NCBI GenBank assembly: GCA_021785035.1
Contig: JAJYGP010000025.1
Span: 186,001-250,000, forward strand
Direction: 5' to 3'
Length of the DNA stretch: 64,000 bases
Source: Pseudomonadota bacterium
Lineage (GTDB): Bacteria; Pseudomonadota; Gammaproteobacteria; Acidiferrobacterales; Acidiferrobacteraceae
Part shown: positions 35,407 through 43,411 of the stretch, in pieces
Position numbering within the stretch: the stretch's first letter is position 1
Layout: every line of letters starts with the position of its first letter
Made by a program: the position numbers and the translations under genes
Notes under the pieces: generated by a model
What the model was told of the DNA's origin: nothing
The model's input: the letters and a program-made list of their open reading frames with translations, nothing else
Database searches by the model: none

Positions 35407-36019
35407 AACCAATGTTTGGCTGCGCCACGGACCGCAAGGAATGCTCATGCAGCGCTTGGCGCGCTACGCGATGTTGGGGTGGGTGCTTTTTGCTTGTGCC
35501 GCGATCGCCTTTGCTGTTTTGGCGGTCCTCACGGCTTGGCGCACGCCCCCTATTATTGCCGTGAGTCGCGATGGCGCCTTACTCGGGCATATGCAATGGT
35601 TAGGACGCGCACATCGCTCGCGGGCCGAAATCGTAGCGGCCTCAATGCGATTTGTGCGGGATTATCTGAGCGTAAACCACAATACCGTGGTTCCAGATTA
35701 CGTGCAGGCGCTCGATATGATGGCGCCTAGGCTGAGACGAGCGACCGTAAAGGCCCTACAAAAAACTGCCTATATAGCCAGAGTCCGCAACGCCCATATT
35801 CGTTCCTGGGTAAGCTTCGATAAAGGCCGTAAAAGGCCGCGTGTAGTGAGCGTGTCTGGAGGCGTCTCGCATGTGCGCCTATCCGGTGTCATTCACTTAA
35901 TCTTTCCTTCGGGACCGAGCCGGCGTCAGGGCTTCACTGTGATTTTGACTGTGAGCTCAGTGCCGCGTCGAACGTACGATACCGCAGGACTTGTCATTCG
36001 CGATGTCCGGGGCTTGTGA
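35393..36019 (+). CDS. VirB8-like bitopic protein
   Basis: A 208-aa protein with a short cytoplasmic N-terminus, one TM (about 26-48, YAMLGWVLFACAAIAFAVLAV) and a periplasmic domain of about 150 residues. The latter looks like the NTF2-like VirB8 fold, starting with paired helices and ending in beta strands. Such proteins nucleate the inner-membrane complex. It starts inside the VirB6-like gene and its stop overlaps the next ATG. Confidence 0.6.
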   Translation: MTALETNVWLRHGPQGMLMQRLARYAMLGWVLFACAAIAFAVLAVLTAWRTPPIIAVSRDGALLGHMQWLGRAHRSRAEIVAASMRFVRDYLSVNHNTVVPDYVQALDMMAPRLRRATVKALQKTAYIARVRNAHIRSWVSFDKGRKRPRVVSVSGGVSHVRLSGVIHLIFPSGPSRRQGFTVILTVSSVPRRTYDTAGLVIRDVRGL

Positions 36020-36783
36020 TGGCCGCGCTACCGGCAAACATCGCCCCGCTTGTGCCGCGCGCACGGTACGTGGTATTGCGTCCGTACACATCTATCGGGG
36101 TCCTGGTGGTACCCAATCTCGGCCTGCGGCTGATGTTCCCGCAGTCCTACGGCGCGCGGCTGACGTTTGCCGTGACGAACCCGCTTTTCAAAGCCACTCG
36201 GCTTGGTCCAACGTCTCTGCTCCTGACTGTGGCCCGCGGTCTTTCCCATCGCTATTGTGGGGACGTTTTTGTGGGTGCCGGTCGCTCGTCTGCGTCTATC
36301 CTTGTGTGTACCTCGGGAAGGGCTCAGGACTACGTAAGCGACATTATCTTCGTCCGTCCGCCCCTTAAGCCCTTGGCTAGACTATCCGCTATTAGGCCAC
36401 CGCGCCCTCCCGTCTGGAGGAAAGTGTTAGCGAATGTGGCCTTTGGTCACAACCCTCATGAGGACATAAAAAAGCGTCAAGTCTTAACGCGCGGAGATCT
36501 CTCAAGCACTGTGTCGGTAAGTCGATTTCTGTTCGCAAATCGTCATGCAGTCCTGGGATTTGCCGTGACCGCGTCACGAAAATCAGCCCTCCTTGTCAGT
36601 GACGCGGCCCTATACCGGGGCCGAAAGACGTGGCGCCGGATCCCTGGCGCCGTCGTCTGTACGGTCGTTCGTGGTGTCCATGAAACCCGCTGCGCTCTTG
36701 TTATAGCAAGACCTAAGTCGGCCGTATCGCGCTGGCACCTCGTCGTTATGCTCGGTTCCGGGGCCACGAGGCTATCGTGGTGA
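36019..36783 (+). CDS. VirB9-position protein
   Basis: A 254-aa, beta-rich, basic protein (for example RYVVLRPYTSIGVLVVPNLGLRLMF split by loops) in the VirB9/TraK position. A signal peptide is not visible, which is unusual for VirB9, so export or the start may differ from the norm. A possible GTG start lies one codon upstream. It overlaps VirB8-like and VirB10-like genes. The assignment is by order and general fold. Confidence 0.45.
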   Translation: MAALPANIAPLVPRARYVVLRPYTSIGVLVVPNLGLRLMFPQSYGARLTFAVTNPLFKATRLGPTSLLLTVARGLSHRYCGDVFVGAGRSSASILVCTSGRAQDYVSDIIFVRPPLKPLARLSAIRPPRPPVWRKVLANVAFGHNPHEDIKKRQVLTRGDLSSTVSVSRFLFANRHAVLGFAVTASRKSALLVSDAALYRGRKTWRRIPGAVVCTVVRGVHETRCALVIARPKSAVSRWHLVVMLGSGATRLSW

Positions 36784-37517
36784 CTACGATGCCAACCCAT
36801 ACCGCAGCCATCGTACAAAGGCTTGCCCACCGCAGGCCTGATACGCCTTCAGTATTGGGTCGCATCTTGCGATGGATGCCGAGGCTCGAGAGAAGGCCAG
36901 TCCTGGCTTCGGCGCCAATACGGCGTCCTCATCCGACTGTGCGTGCAACATCAATCGCGTTCACGATCTACACGCGCCATGCAACGCCGCACGTTTATCT
37001 CCCGCCGGCCGCCGGTATTGGCTTGCGTGCCGGAACCTGGATACCGGTTCGCTTGCGCCACGGTATTGCCGATACCGATCCTGCGCTCGTGGTCTTGCAT
37101 GTGCTGCGGCCAATTAAAGGACAGATCGGGTCCCTGTCGCCAGGAACGCGATTACTCGCGCGGGTGGAGTCAGCTTTTGGGCACAGGCTGGGCTTGTCGG
37201 TGTTCCAAGCGGTCACACCGAACAATCAAAGTATTCCCCTTAAAGCTCAGGTCTTCGACGTGCGCTTCCATTTCGGGTTGCCGGCATTCGTGGTGGGCGG
37301 GCGGCGGGCAGCGGTCCTAGTTGCGTTCGGGCGATCGTTTCTTGCGAGCGCTGACGTAGCTTTTGGCATGATGGGGGCGCAGGGATCGTTGGCATCGGCG
37401 GCATTGGGTCGCGCCGGGCAAAGAACGCTTGCCGCTACGATGCCCTCGCGCTCCACGCGATATGTCCTATATGCGCCGGCCCAAAACGCCTATGTTCAGA
37501 CCCAGAGCGGATCATGA
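36777..37517 (+). CDS. VirB10/TraB-like protein, short form
   Basis: About 246 aa. Residues 80-175 (LRAGTWIPVRLRHGIADTD, then PGTRLLARVESAFGHRLGL) resemble the C-terminal beta-barrel of VirB10/TrbI/TraB, with its 'G..IP..L...I.SD.PG' pattern. The long N-terminal part with the inner-membrane TM that normally links inner and outer membranes is absent, so it may span only the periplasm. The start is a GTG at 36777, with an ATG at 36789 as alternative. Confidence 0.55.
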   Translation: MVTTMPTHTAAIVQRLAHRRPDTPSVLGRILRWMPRLERRPVLASAPIRRPHPTVRATSIAFTIYTRHATPHVYLPPAAGIGLRAGTWIPVRLRHGIADTDPALVVLHVLRPIKGQIGSLSPGTRLLARVESAFGHRLGLSVFQAVTPNNQSIPLKAQVFDVRFHFGLPAFVVGGRRAAVLVAFGRSFLASADVAFGMMGAQGSLASAALGRAGQRTLAATMPSRSTRYVLYAPAQNAYVQTQSGS

Positions 37518-38059
37518 TGCGTGCCCTGATCGCGGTCTGTCTGTTCCTTATTCCTATCGACGTCCTCGGATGGCAGTTGGCCGTTGGCGGCGGCGTCACC
37601 GCCGGCCTCGTTCGTGGCCGTGCGCCTACCGGGACAGCCACCGGCTGGGATGTTTTGGCGCAGTGGACTCGCCAGCCGTTCGTTGGGCAGCGCTGGGCCG
37701 TCGACCTAGAGGCCGGGCAATTCGCGACCGAAAAAATAAACGGCGGACTTCTCGAGCGCGGAAGACTCGAAAGTGCGGCAGTGTTGTGGGAGAGACGCGT
37801 ACCCCTACGCTACGATTTGCGGCCCTGGTTCGGAATCGGAGCCGGTCTTGACTACGTTCGTTACGACGATCGTCTGCGTCTCGACTCCCAAGAATATGCG
37901 GTAGCGGCCTATTCCGCGACACATGAGACCTCGGCGTGTCTCCAGGCGGCGATAGTTCTGCCGATCAGCAGATCGTGGTCGGCGTCTTTGGTCGGATCAA
38001 CGGATTATCCAGGCCATCTTTCGACAATAACCATGACATTTATCTGGAGGCTATTGTGA
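37514..38059 (+). CDS. Outer-membrane beta-barrel protein of the secretion operon
   Basis: A 181-aa protein with a signal peptide (MMRALIAVCLFLIPIDVLG). Alternating amphipathic strands (WQLAVGGGVTAGLVRG, RPWFGIGAGLDYVRYD, SWSASLVGSTDY) lead to a C-terminal FIWRLL. It looks like an eight-stranded barrel, perhaps of the PagL/OmpW size class, but the catalytic residues of a lipid A deacylase are not evident. The ATG overlaps the VirB10-like stop by four bases and its own stop overlaps the lipoprotein start, which argues that it is part of the apparatus. Confidence 0.65.
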   Translation: MMRALIAVCLFLIPIDVLGWQLAVGGGVTAGLVRGRAPTGTATGWDVLAQWTRQPFVGQRWAVDLEAGQFATEKINGGLLERGRLESAAVLWERRVPLRYDLRPWFGIGAGLDYVRYDDRLRLDSQEYAVAAYSATHETSACLQAAIVLPISRSWSASLVGSTDYPGHLSTITMTFIWRLL

Positions 38060-39477
38060 CAAAGTTATCACGAGTCTTAGTTCTCTCGATTTATAGTCTT
38101 ACGCTGTGCGGATGCCAGCTTGGAAATCCCGGCACGCCCACAACCTTGCCCGCAGGATCGGTTGCCGGGTTCGTGGTTAGTAGTGGCCCCGTCGCCGGCG
38201 CCACGGTGACGGTGTACGGCCCAGGTGGCGCGGTCGCCAGCACCAGAACCGACGACAGCGGTTACTTCGCGGTTTCCCTTCAGGCTCTAAGCGGGACCAT
38301 GAACGTTTCGGTGAGCGGCGGTTCTTCCCCTGGTGGAGCGACCGGCTCTAGCGCTCCACCGGGTCCCTTGAACGGAGTATTTTCCTACCAGGAAGGCCAT
38401 GCCACCGAGATCGCAGTGACCCCGTTTACAACTGCCGCTGCGTCGCTTGCAAGCTTCTTCGTGACCCAAGGGTTATCCCTAGGGGCTGCGAGCGCAAAGG
38501 CAAATGGCGAGTTTACAGATTGGCTTGGCTTTGATGAGGCCAACGTCGTACCTATTTTGGAGTCGCAACTCACAACCGCCCAGCCGTTTGACGCGGGAGT
38601 GCGTTATGGGCTTGTCATAGCGGCGCTATCCCAATGGGCAAGGTCCCAGGGTGTGCAGACCCCAGCGACTATTACGACGACCATGGTCTCGGATGTGGCG
38701 AATGACGGTGTCTTGAACGGGCAGGGAGCCCAGGGCGCCTTGTTTTTGGGGTCGGAGCCTTTGAGCCCGGAGGCTTACCGTAATGGTATCGCAAACGCGC
38801 TTATTCAGGTCGCTGCGTCGGAGCCAGCGGGAACGCCCGCATCGCTTTCGGGTCCTAACGCCACGGCCGTTATTGCTTACGCCCGCAGCCTAGCCCAGGG
38901 ACCGGTCGCGCTGTTTGGAAATGAGACGCCGCCACCCTTCGCCGCAAGTCCCTTGGCGTTGAACGTACCGGCGTGGCCTACGTGGATCCATGGAAGCTTC
39001 CTGGTCTCTGGTTCTGTAATGGATCCGTTTGCCTTGCCGGCGACAGTCACGGTCACGGTCGACGGCCAAGCCTACAGTCCGCTGCAAGCGGCTCCCGCGT
39101 TTGCGTTTTCCCTCAACACCATGGCACTCACCGACGGCCAACATAGCGTTGTCATCACAGCCCGCGATGCAGCCGGGCTCGCAGCCTCCGTAAGCCGAAC
39201 CTTAGGGGTAGACAACAGTCCGCCGCGCGCTTGCCTATTGGTCTATGCACCCCTGGTGCCAACCTTTATCGTATCCGGACAGTGGCAAGACATCTCGGGC
39301 GTGGTCGCGGCTACTATCAATGGTTTTCCGGCTCAGCTTTCCGGCACTGACATATGGTACGGCACGGCGCCCCTCAGTGCGGGCCCGCTTGTCTTGACCT
39401 TGACGGATGCGGCCGGAAACGTCAATACCTTTTCGTGGCCGGTCAGTCCCTTATCAAACCCGGCCCCCTGCCCGTAA
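38056..39477 (+). CDS. Large surface lipoprotein with Ig-like domains
   Basis: A 473-aa protein starting with GTG (GGAGG seven bases upstream, overlapping the barrel gene by four bases). The leader ends in the lipobox LCGC. The mature part has a carboxypeptidase-regulatory-like beta-sandwich (AGFVVSSGPVAGATVTVYG, about 35-90), a helical middle (about 120-290) and two C-terminal Ig-like repeats (SGSVMDPFALPATVTVTVDG and SGQWQDISGVVAATING). It may take the place of VirB7 or be displayed or secreted by the system. No enzyme motif seen. Confidence 0.7.
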   Translation: MTKLSRVLVLSIYSLTLCGCQLGNPGTPTTLPAGSVAGFVVSSGPVAGATVTVYGPGGAVASTRTDDSGYFAVSLQALSGTMNVSVSGGSSPGGATGSSAPPGPLNGVFSYQEGHATEIAVTPFTTAAASLASFFVTQGLSLGAASAKANGEFTDWLGFDEANVVPILESQLTTAQPFDAGVRYGLVIAALSQWARSQGVQTPATITTTMVSDVANDGVLNGQGAQGALFLGSEPLSPEAYRNGIANALIQVAASEPAGTPASLSGPNATAVIAYARSLAQGPVALFGNETPPPFAASPLALNVPAWPTWIHGSFLVSGSVMDPFALPATVTVTVDGQAYSPLQAAPAFAFSLNTMALTDGQHSVVITARDAAGLAASVSRTLGVDNSPPRACLLVYAPLVPTFIVSGQWQDISGVVAATINGFPAQLSGTDIWYGTAPLSAGPLVLTLTDAAGNVNTFSWPVSPLSNPAPCP

Positions 39478-39588
39478 CATGGGGCCGCCTGATTGACGTT
39501 GGTCAGGAGCTGCGGTAGCGTGGCGCTTAGTCAAGTTCGAACAAGGAAGTTCGGACGGTAACGCTCTTCGATCAAGGATGAATAAGGT

Positions 39589-40770
39589 ATGGAAACCCTC
39601 GCGATTCCGCTGCCGGCCGATCTTCCGGCAGATATCTGCACTGAAATCACAAAGCGCGCGTGTTATTGCGATACCTCAATTTTGAAATCCCGGTACCGAG
39701 CCGATTCGAATTGCCTCGAAATCGATCTCAGGGGGACTGGCGAGACCAGTGATATCGCAGCGAAAGTCGGGCTTTTGATCGGCAAGATGCAAGGCGAGCG
39801 TTTATCTGTGACTCCCAGAGTCCTTCGTAAACGGATTAGGGTAGGAAATCGTTTCGTGGCGGGTGCCTACCAACAGTTGACGGCCCGCGGGGATATCTGG
39901 GAGTCGGGCCAAGGGGTGACCGGCCGCGGTGGCGTGTTCATGGACCTTCTCGAGCGGCTTGACCGGCTGCTTGAGCGGGTCGCAGTCGGAAGTTTTGACG
40001 CGAAAAGACACGCATACAACGTTCTTCTTCCCAGCGACTGGCTTAAGCGCGCCGGCTATTTTGGATCGTTTTCTCACTCCGTGACGTTTGCTGTGCATCT
40101 CAACGAGAATTATGACGCGATCGAAAAGTTTTCGGCGCGGCATCGCAATGGAGAAAACCCGACCTTTCAAGATGTAGGCGAGATCGCCGCCCCAGAGCAT
40201 TGTCTTTCCCCAGCCATTTGCTATCACACTTACGGCGCGCTTATGGGTAAAGCGCTTCCAGGGAACCTCTCGGTATTCACCGGAGGCGGCCGTTGCTTTC
40301 GATACGAGTCTAAAAATCTCGCGGGCCTAGATCGCCTGTGGGAGTTTTCCATGCGCGAGATTATCTGGCTTGGCGAACAAGACCGGGTATTGGCGGCGCG
40401 AGAGGCGGCTATCGATGTCGGTTGGCAGCTAGTCGAGGCGCTCGATCTCTCCGCCAGGCTTGAGACGGCTTGCGACCCATTTTTCGCAAGCGATTTTCCG
40501 TCTTTGCGGTTCTTTCAGCTTGCGAACGATTTGAAATATGAGCTCAAGGTGGATATAGAGCGAGATCGTTCCATAGCCTGCGCGTCGTTTAATTATCACG
40601 AACGCTTTTTTGGTGCTCGTTTCGGCATTCAGACCGCCGGCCGGGAGGTAGCTCACACGGTCTGCGCGGCCTTTGGACTTGAGCGCCTCCTGTATGCTTG
40701 CTGTTGTCAGCATGGCCTAGAGCGGGCCGCCGAACTTATAGAGACGGCCGCCGGACAATGGGGAGCGTGA
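39589..40770 (+). CDS. Amino acid:[carrier protein] ligase-like protein (atypical SerRS family)
   Basis: A 393-aa class II aminoacyl-tRNA synthetase relative of the type that loads an amino acid on a carrier-protein phosphopantetheine rather than tRNA. Motif 2-like RCFRYES (235-241) and motif 3-like FGLERLLYA (362-370) are present. So are the zinc-site residues typical of archaeal-type SerRS: Cys in EHCLSPAICYHTYG (about 205), Glu in RLWEFSMREI (about 252) and Cys in ACASFNYHERFFG (about 331). No tRNA-binding arm is visible. It lies 111 bp after the secretion operon and may be cotranscribed. No carrier protein gene is visible nearby. Confidence 0.8.
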   Translation: METLAIPLPADLPADICTEITKRACYCDTSILKSRYRADSNCLEIDLRGTGETSDIAAKVGLLIGKMQGERLSVTPRVLRKRIRVGNRFVAGAYQQLTARGDIWESGQGVTGRGGVFMDLLERLDRLLERVAVGSFDAKRHAYNVLLPSDWLKRAGYFGSFSHSVTFAVHLNENYDAIEKFSARHRNGENPTFQDVGEIAAPEHCLSPAICYHTYGALMGKALPGNLSVFTGGGRCFRYESKNLAGLDRLWEFSMREIIWLGEQDRVLAAREAAIDVGWQLVEALDLSARLETACDPFFASDFPSLRFFQLANDLKYELKVDIERDRSIACASFNYHERFFGARFGIQTAGREVAHTVCAAFGLERLLYACCCQHGLERAAELIETAAGQWGA

Positions 40771-40843
40771 GTCAATCGGGGTTTGTCCCTGAACTACACG
40801 ATAGGAGATAGCGTGTGTTGGCTACGGCCTTCCCGCCGGTATT

Positions 40844-41848
40844 ATGAAGATTGAGTCGATCGAGCTTTTTAACGAGATTGTTAATCCCGATTTGGATCAG
40901 GTGAGCGCCCTCATGAGGGCCAATTGGCAGCCGCCGTGCTGGCTGTATGAACCGGATCTTTTGGCCATGCATCTTCATAGGCCGACGGGAGACCCGACCA
41001 TGGCGGTCGGGCTTCAAAGTCAAAGCGGCAAGCTCGCCGCGTATTTGGCCTTTGTTCCACTCCGGTTACGACTCTATGGGTCGACATATAAGGCGGTGTT
41101 TGCCAGCTTTTTCACTGTGTCTGGCGAGTTTAGGCGGCATAGACTGAGTGATCGCCAGCAGCTGTTGATGGTCGACCGGGCGCGGGCTCGCGGTTACGAT
41201 CTTTACGTTGCGGTCACCGTGGCCGGTACGCCGGCCAATCAGACCGTGTCGCGGGCGTTTGCGGCACGCGGCCTGCCGGTAAAGGCCGTTCGAAATTTTC
41301 GATATTTGGCGGGTGCCGCGGCCATTGTCTCGAGTCGCATCAATCGTGATCCGGGTATGACCATTCGCTCCTACGAAAAAAAGGATGAGACGCAGGCTTT
41401 CGAGTTGTTGTCGCAAGCCGGTGCTATGGCGACTATCGCCAAGGTCGTCGAGCACGAGGATGTCGATTTCATGCTGCGCACGCGGCCGCGTATTGTCACC
41501 TACGTCTATGAAGATGATGGACGGGTTCTGGCCCTTTTGAATATCGCATTTTTGCCGGTGGTTTCGGGGCATGTAGGCATGAATGCCTATGTTGAGAATA
41601 TTGCCCTGGGAAGCTTACCGGTCGCCACGAGAGAGCGATTCGTCGAAGCGGTTATGCATAGAATTTTGGGCGAGGGGGTGGAGGCGGTCATGGTGCCCGA
41701 CACCGGCTATTGCGACCCGCAGCCGTTTCGGCGTCTCGGTTTTCGCGCGGCCCCCAGGAAGCTGCGCTTGTTGCTGGCGCCGCTGCGCGCGGGTGTACTA
41801 GCCGAGGTGCCAGACGCAATCGATTCCTTTTGTCTCGATGTTTTTTAG
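40844..41848 (+). CDS. GNAT/Fem-like N-acyltransferase
   Basis: A 334-aa protein with two GNAT-like halves. The first has an acyl-CoA-site-like stretch (FFTVSGEFRRHRLSDRQQLLM, about 87-107) followed by AVTVAGTPANQTVSRAF. The second ends in FRRLGFRAAP, a common GNAT ending. The substrate is unknown. Placed after the amino acid:carrier ligase and two bases before a hexapeptide acyltransferase, it could take the aminoacyl group from a carrier to an acceptor; this is inference. Confidence 0.65.
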   Translation: MKIESIELFNEIVNPDLDQVSALMRANWQPPCWLYEPDLLAMHLHRPTGDPTMAVGLQSQSGKLAAYLAFVPLRLRLYGSTYKAVFASFFTVSGEFRRHRLSDRQQLLMVDRARARGYDLYVAVTVAGTPANQTVSRAFAARGLPVKAVRNFRYLAGAAAIVSSRINRDPGMTIRSYEKKDETQAFELLSQAGAMATIAKVVEHEDVDFMLRTRPRIVTYVYEDDGRVLALLNIAFLPVVSGHVGMNAYVENIALGSLPVATRERFVEAVMHRILGEGVEAVMVPDTGYCDPQPFRRLGFRAAPRKLRLLLAPLRAGVLAEVPDAIDSFCLDVF

Positions 41849-41850
41849 AT

Positions 41851-42441
41851 ATGCGCAAAAAATTGAAGGAAGGGGTACGCTGTGTGCTCATGCTGTCGGG
41901 AGCCGTGCTGGCGTTCCCGTTTGTCGCTTTGACCAAGCTTGATCGCTGGGTTGACGAACGAGACGCCCTCTTTATCTTGAGTGCTCAGGCGCTTGCCGGA
42001 CTGCCCGGGGTCATCGGAAACGCGGCCCGGGCGGCCTACTACGAACGGACGCTCGCGCTTTTTGAGAAGGGGGCGGTCATCAGCTTCGGTAGTTATTTTT
42101 CGAAGCGCGGCGCGCGCGTCTTCGCTCATGCCGGGATCGGCGCCTATTGTATTATTGGTCTTGCCGATGTGGGCACCCATGCCCGGATAGCAAGTCGCGT
42201 GTCGATTACCTCGGGCTTACACTACCATGGCGGGGCAGGAGGCTTAAGCGATAAGGATTGCGTGGAAAGGGTGTCGATCGGCGCCTATGCCTGGATCGGG
42301 GAGGGTGCCGTGATCGGGGCCGACATCGGCGCCCATAGTATTGTCGGCATGGGTTCGGTCGTAGTCCAAGCGGTTCCCGAGGGGGTCACAGTCCTCGGGA
42401 ATCCGGCGCGCCGGATTCCCCCGATAGCGCACTCCGCTTAG
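41851..42441 (+). CDS. Hexapeptide-repeat (LbH) O-acyltransferase
   Basis: A 196-aa protein with an N-terminal membrane-associated segment (CVLMLSGAVLAFPFVAL), then left-handed beta-helix hexads (ARVFAHAGIGAYCIIG, VSIGAYAWIGEGAVIGADI, HSIVGMGSVV). It ends in the GNPARRI motif of serine/sugar acetyltransferases. The catalytic His may be in GLHYHGG. It starts two bases after the GNAT gene, so the two act together, and its 3' end overlaps convergent rpoH by four bases. Acceptor unknown, perhaps an envelope sugar. Confidence 0.75.
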   Translation: MRKKLKEGVRCVLMLSGAVLAFPFVALTKLDRWVDERDALFILSAQALAGLPGVIGNAARAAYYERTLALFEKGAVISFGSYFSKRGARVFAHAGIGAYCIIGLADVGTHARIASRVSITSGLHYHGGAGGLSDKDCVERVSIGAYAWIGEGAVIGADIGAHSIVGMGSVVVQAVPEGVTVLGNPARRIPPIAHSA

Positions 42442-43307
42442 GCAGGCTCGGGAAGTTGGAGCACGCCTTTCATGGTATCAAGCGCCTTTTTCTCTATCTG
42501 CCGAATGCGTTCGGCGGACACCCCGTACTCCTCGGCGAGTTCGTGCAGCGTTGGCTTCTCGGTAGCAAGCCACCGTCTGCGGATAATGTCGCGGCTGCGA
42601 TCGTCGAGAGACACCAGAGCGGAGCGCAGTAAGTCTTGTTGCGTGGTCTCGGCATCGGCATGGGTCAGCAGGGTTTCGGGGTTGTAGCGCATGTCTTGAA
42701 GATAGCCGGCGGGAGACGCCCGGAACTCCTCGTCGTCGGTGTCGTCTTGCGCGTCGAAGGGGATGTCGGCGCTGGCCATGCGCGACTCCATCTCCTTGAC
42801 CGTCTCGGTGGGCACATCGAGGTCGGCTGCCAGTCCTTCGATCTCGCTTTCGTTCATCCAGCCGATACGCGCCCGCGACTGACGCAGATTGAAGAAGAGT
42901 TTGCGCTGCGCCTTGGTCGTGGCCACCTTCACGATGCGCCAATTGCGCAGGATGTAATCGTAGATCTCGGCGCGAATCCAGTGGATAGCGAACGAGACGA
43001 GGCGAACCCCGTGCGCTGGGTCAAAATGCTTGACCGCCTTCATAAGCCCGATATTACCCTCTTGTATGAGGTCCGCTTGCGGTAGGCCATAGCCAGCAAA
43101 GGCCCGGGCTACGCGAATGACGTAACGGAGTTGGGACAAGACAAGTTGGCGCGCCGCCTCGAGATTGTCGTGCTCGCGGTACTCAATGGCCAGCAGACGC
43201 TCCTGTTCGGCATCCAGGACGGGTGCCGCGTGGGCGAGCCGCATATAATGGGAAAGCCCGCCCTCGGCGCGCAGATTCACAGCAACTGGCAAGGTGTGTG
43301 TCGTCAT
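42438..43307 (-). CDS. rpoH: RNA polymerase sigma-32 factor (RpoH)
   Basis: The heat-shock sigma factor, 289 aa. Region 2 has DLIQEGNIGLMKAVKHFDP and the WIRAEIYDYILRNW block. The RpoH box QRKLFFNLR follows, and region 4 has the helix-turn-helix TLHELAEEYGVSAERIRQIE. The start has GAGG upstream. A CIRCE operator overlaps the promoter, so HrcA would also control it. It is the last gene of a leftward set after ftsX. Confidence 0.97.
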   Translation of the reverse strand: MTTHTLPVAVNLRAEGGLSHYMRLAHAAPVLDAEQERLLAIEYREHDNLEAARQLVLSQLRYVIRVARAFAGYGLPQADLIQEGNIGLMKAVKHFDPAHGVRLVSFAIHWIRAEIYDYILRNWRIVKVATTKAQRKLFFNLRQSRARIGWMNESEIEGLAADLDVPTETVKEMESRMASADIPFDAQDDTDDEEFRASPAGYLQDMRYNPETLLTHADAETTQQDLLRSALVSLDDRSRDIIRRRWLATEKPTLHELAEEYGVSAERIRQIEKKALDTMKGVLQLPEPA

Positions 43308-43339
43308 CTTCTTACCCCTCGACTGTCCATATCGAATGC

Positions 43340-43370
43340 CATTTTAGCATTCTCGTCGTGAGAGTGCTAA
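43340..43370 (-). promoter_or_regulatory. CIRCE operator and overlapping sigma-70 promoter of rpoH
   Basis: On the minus strand TTAGCACTC-N9-GAATGCTAA (43344-43370) matches CIRCE (TTAGCACTC-N9-GAGTGCTAA) at 17 of 18 arm bases. The same bases give a -35 TTAGCA, an 18-base spacer and a -10 TAAAAT (43340-43345 on the plus strand). HrcA bound here would block RNA polymerase. It lies about 37 bp before the rpoH ATG. Confidence 0.88.
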
Positions 43371-43411
43371 TCCTTCTAAAAGTTCCCGATCTTCTCCAGG
43401 AGCGGGGCTGT

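Noticed and set aside
30837..39477. Reading the block as part of a conjugative element
   Set aside because: No relaxase, coupling protein, integrase, partition gene or att repeat is visible within the window, so transfer is not supported, though genes beyond the window were not seen.
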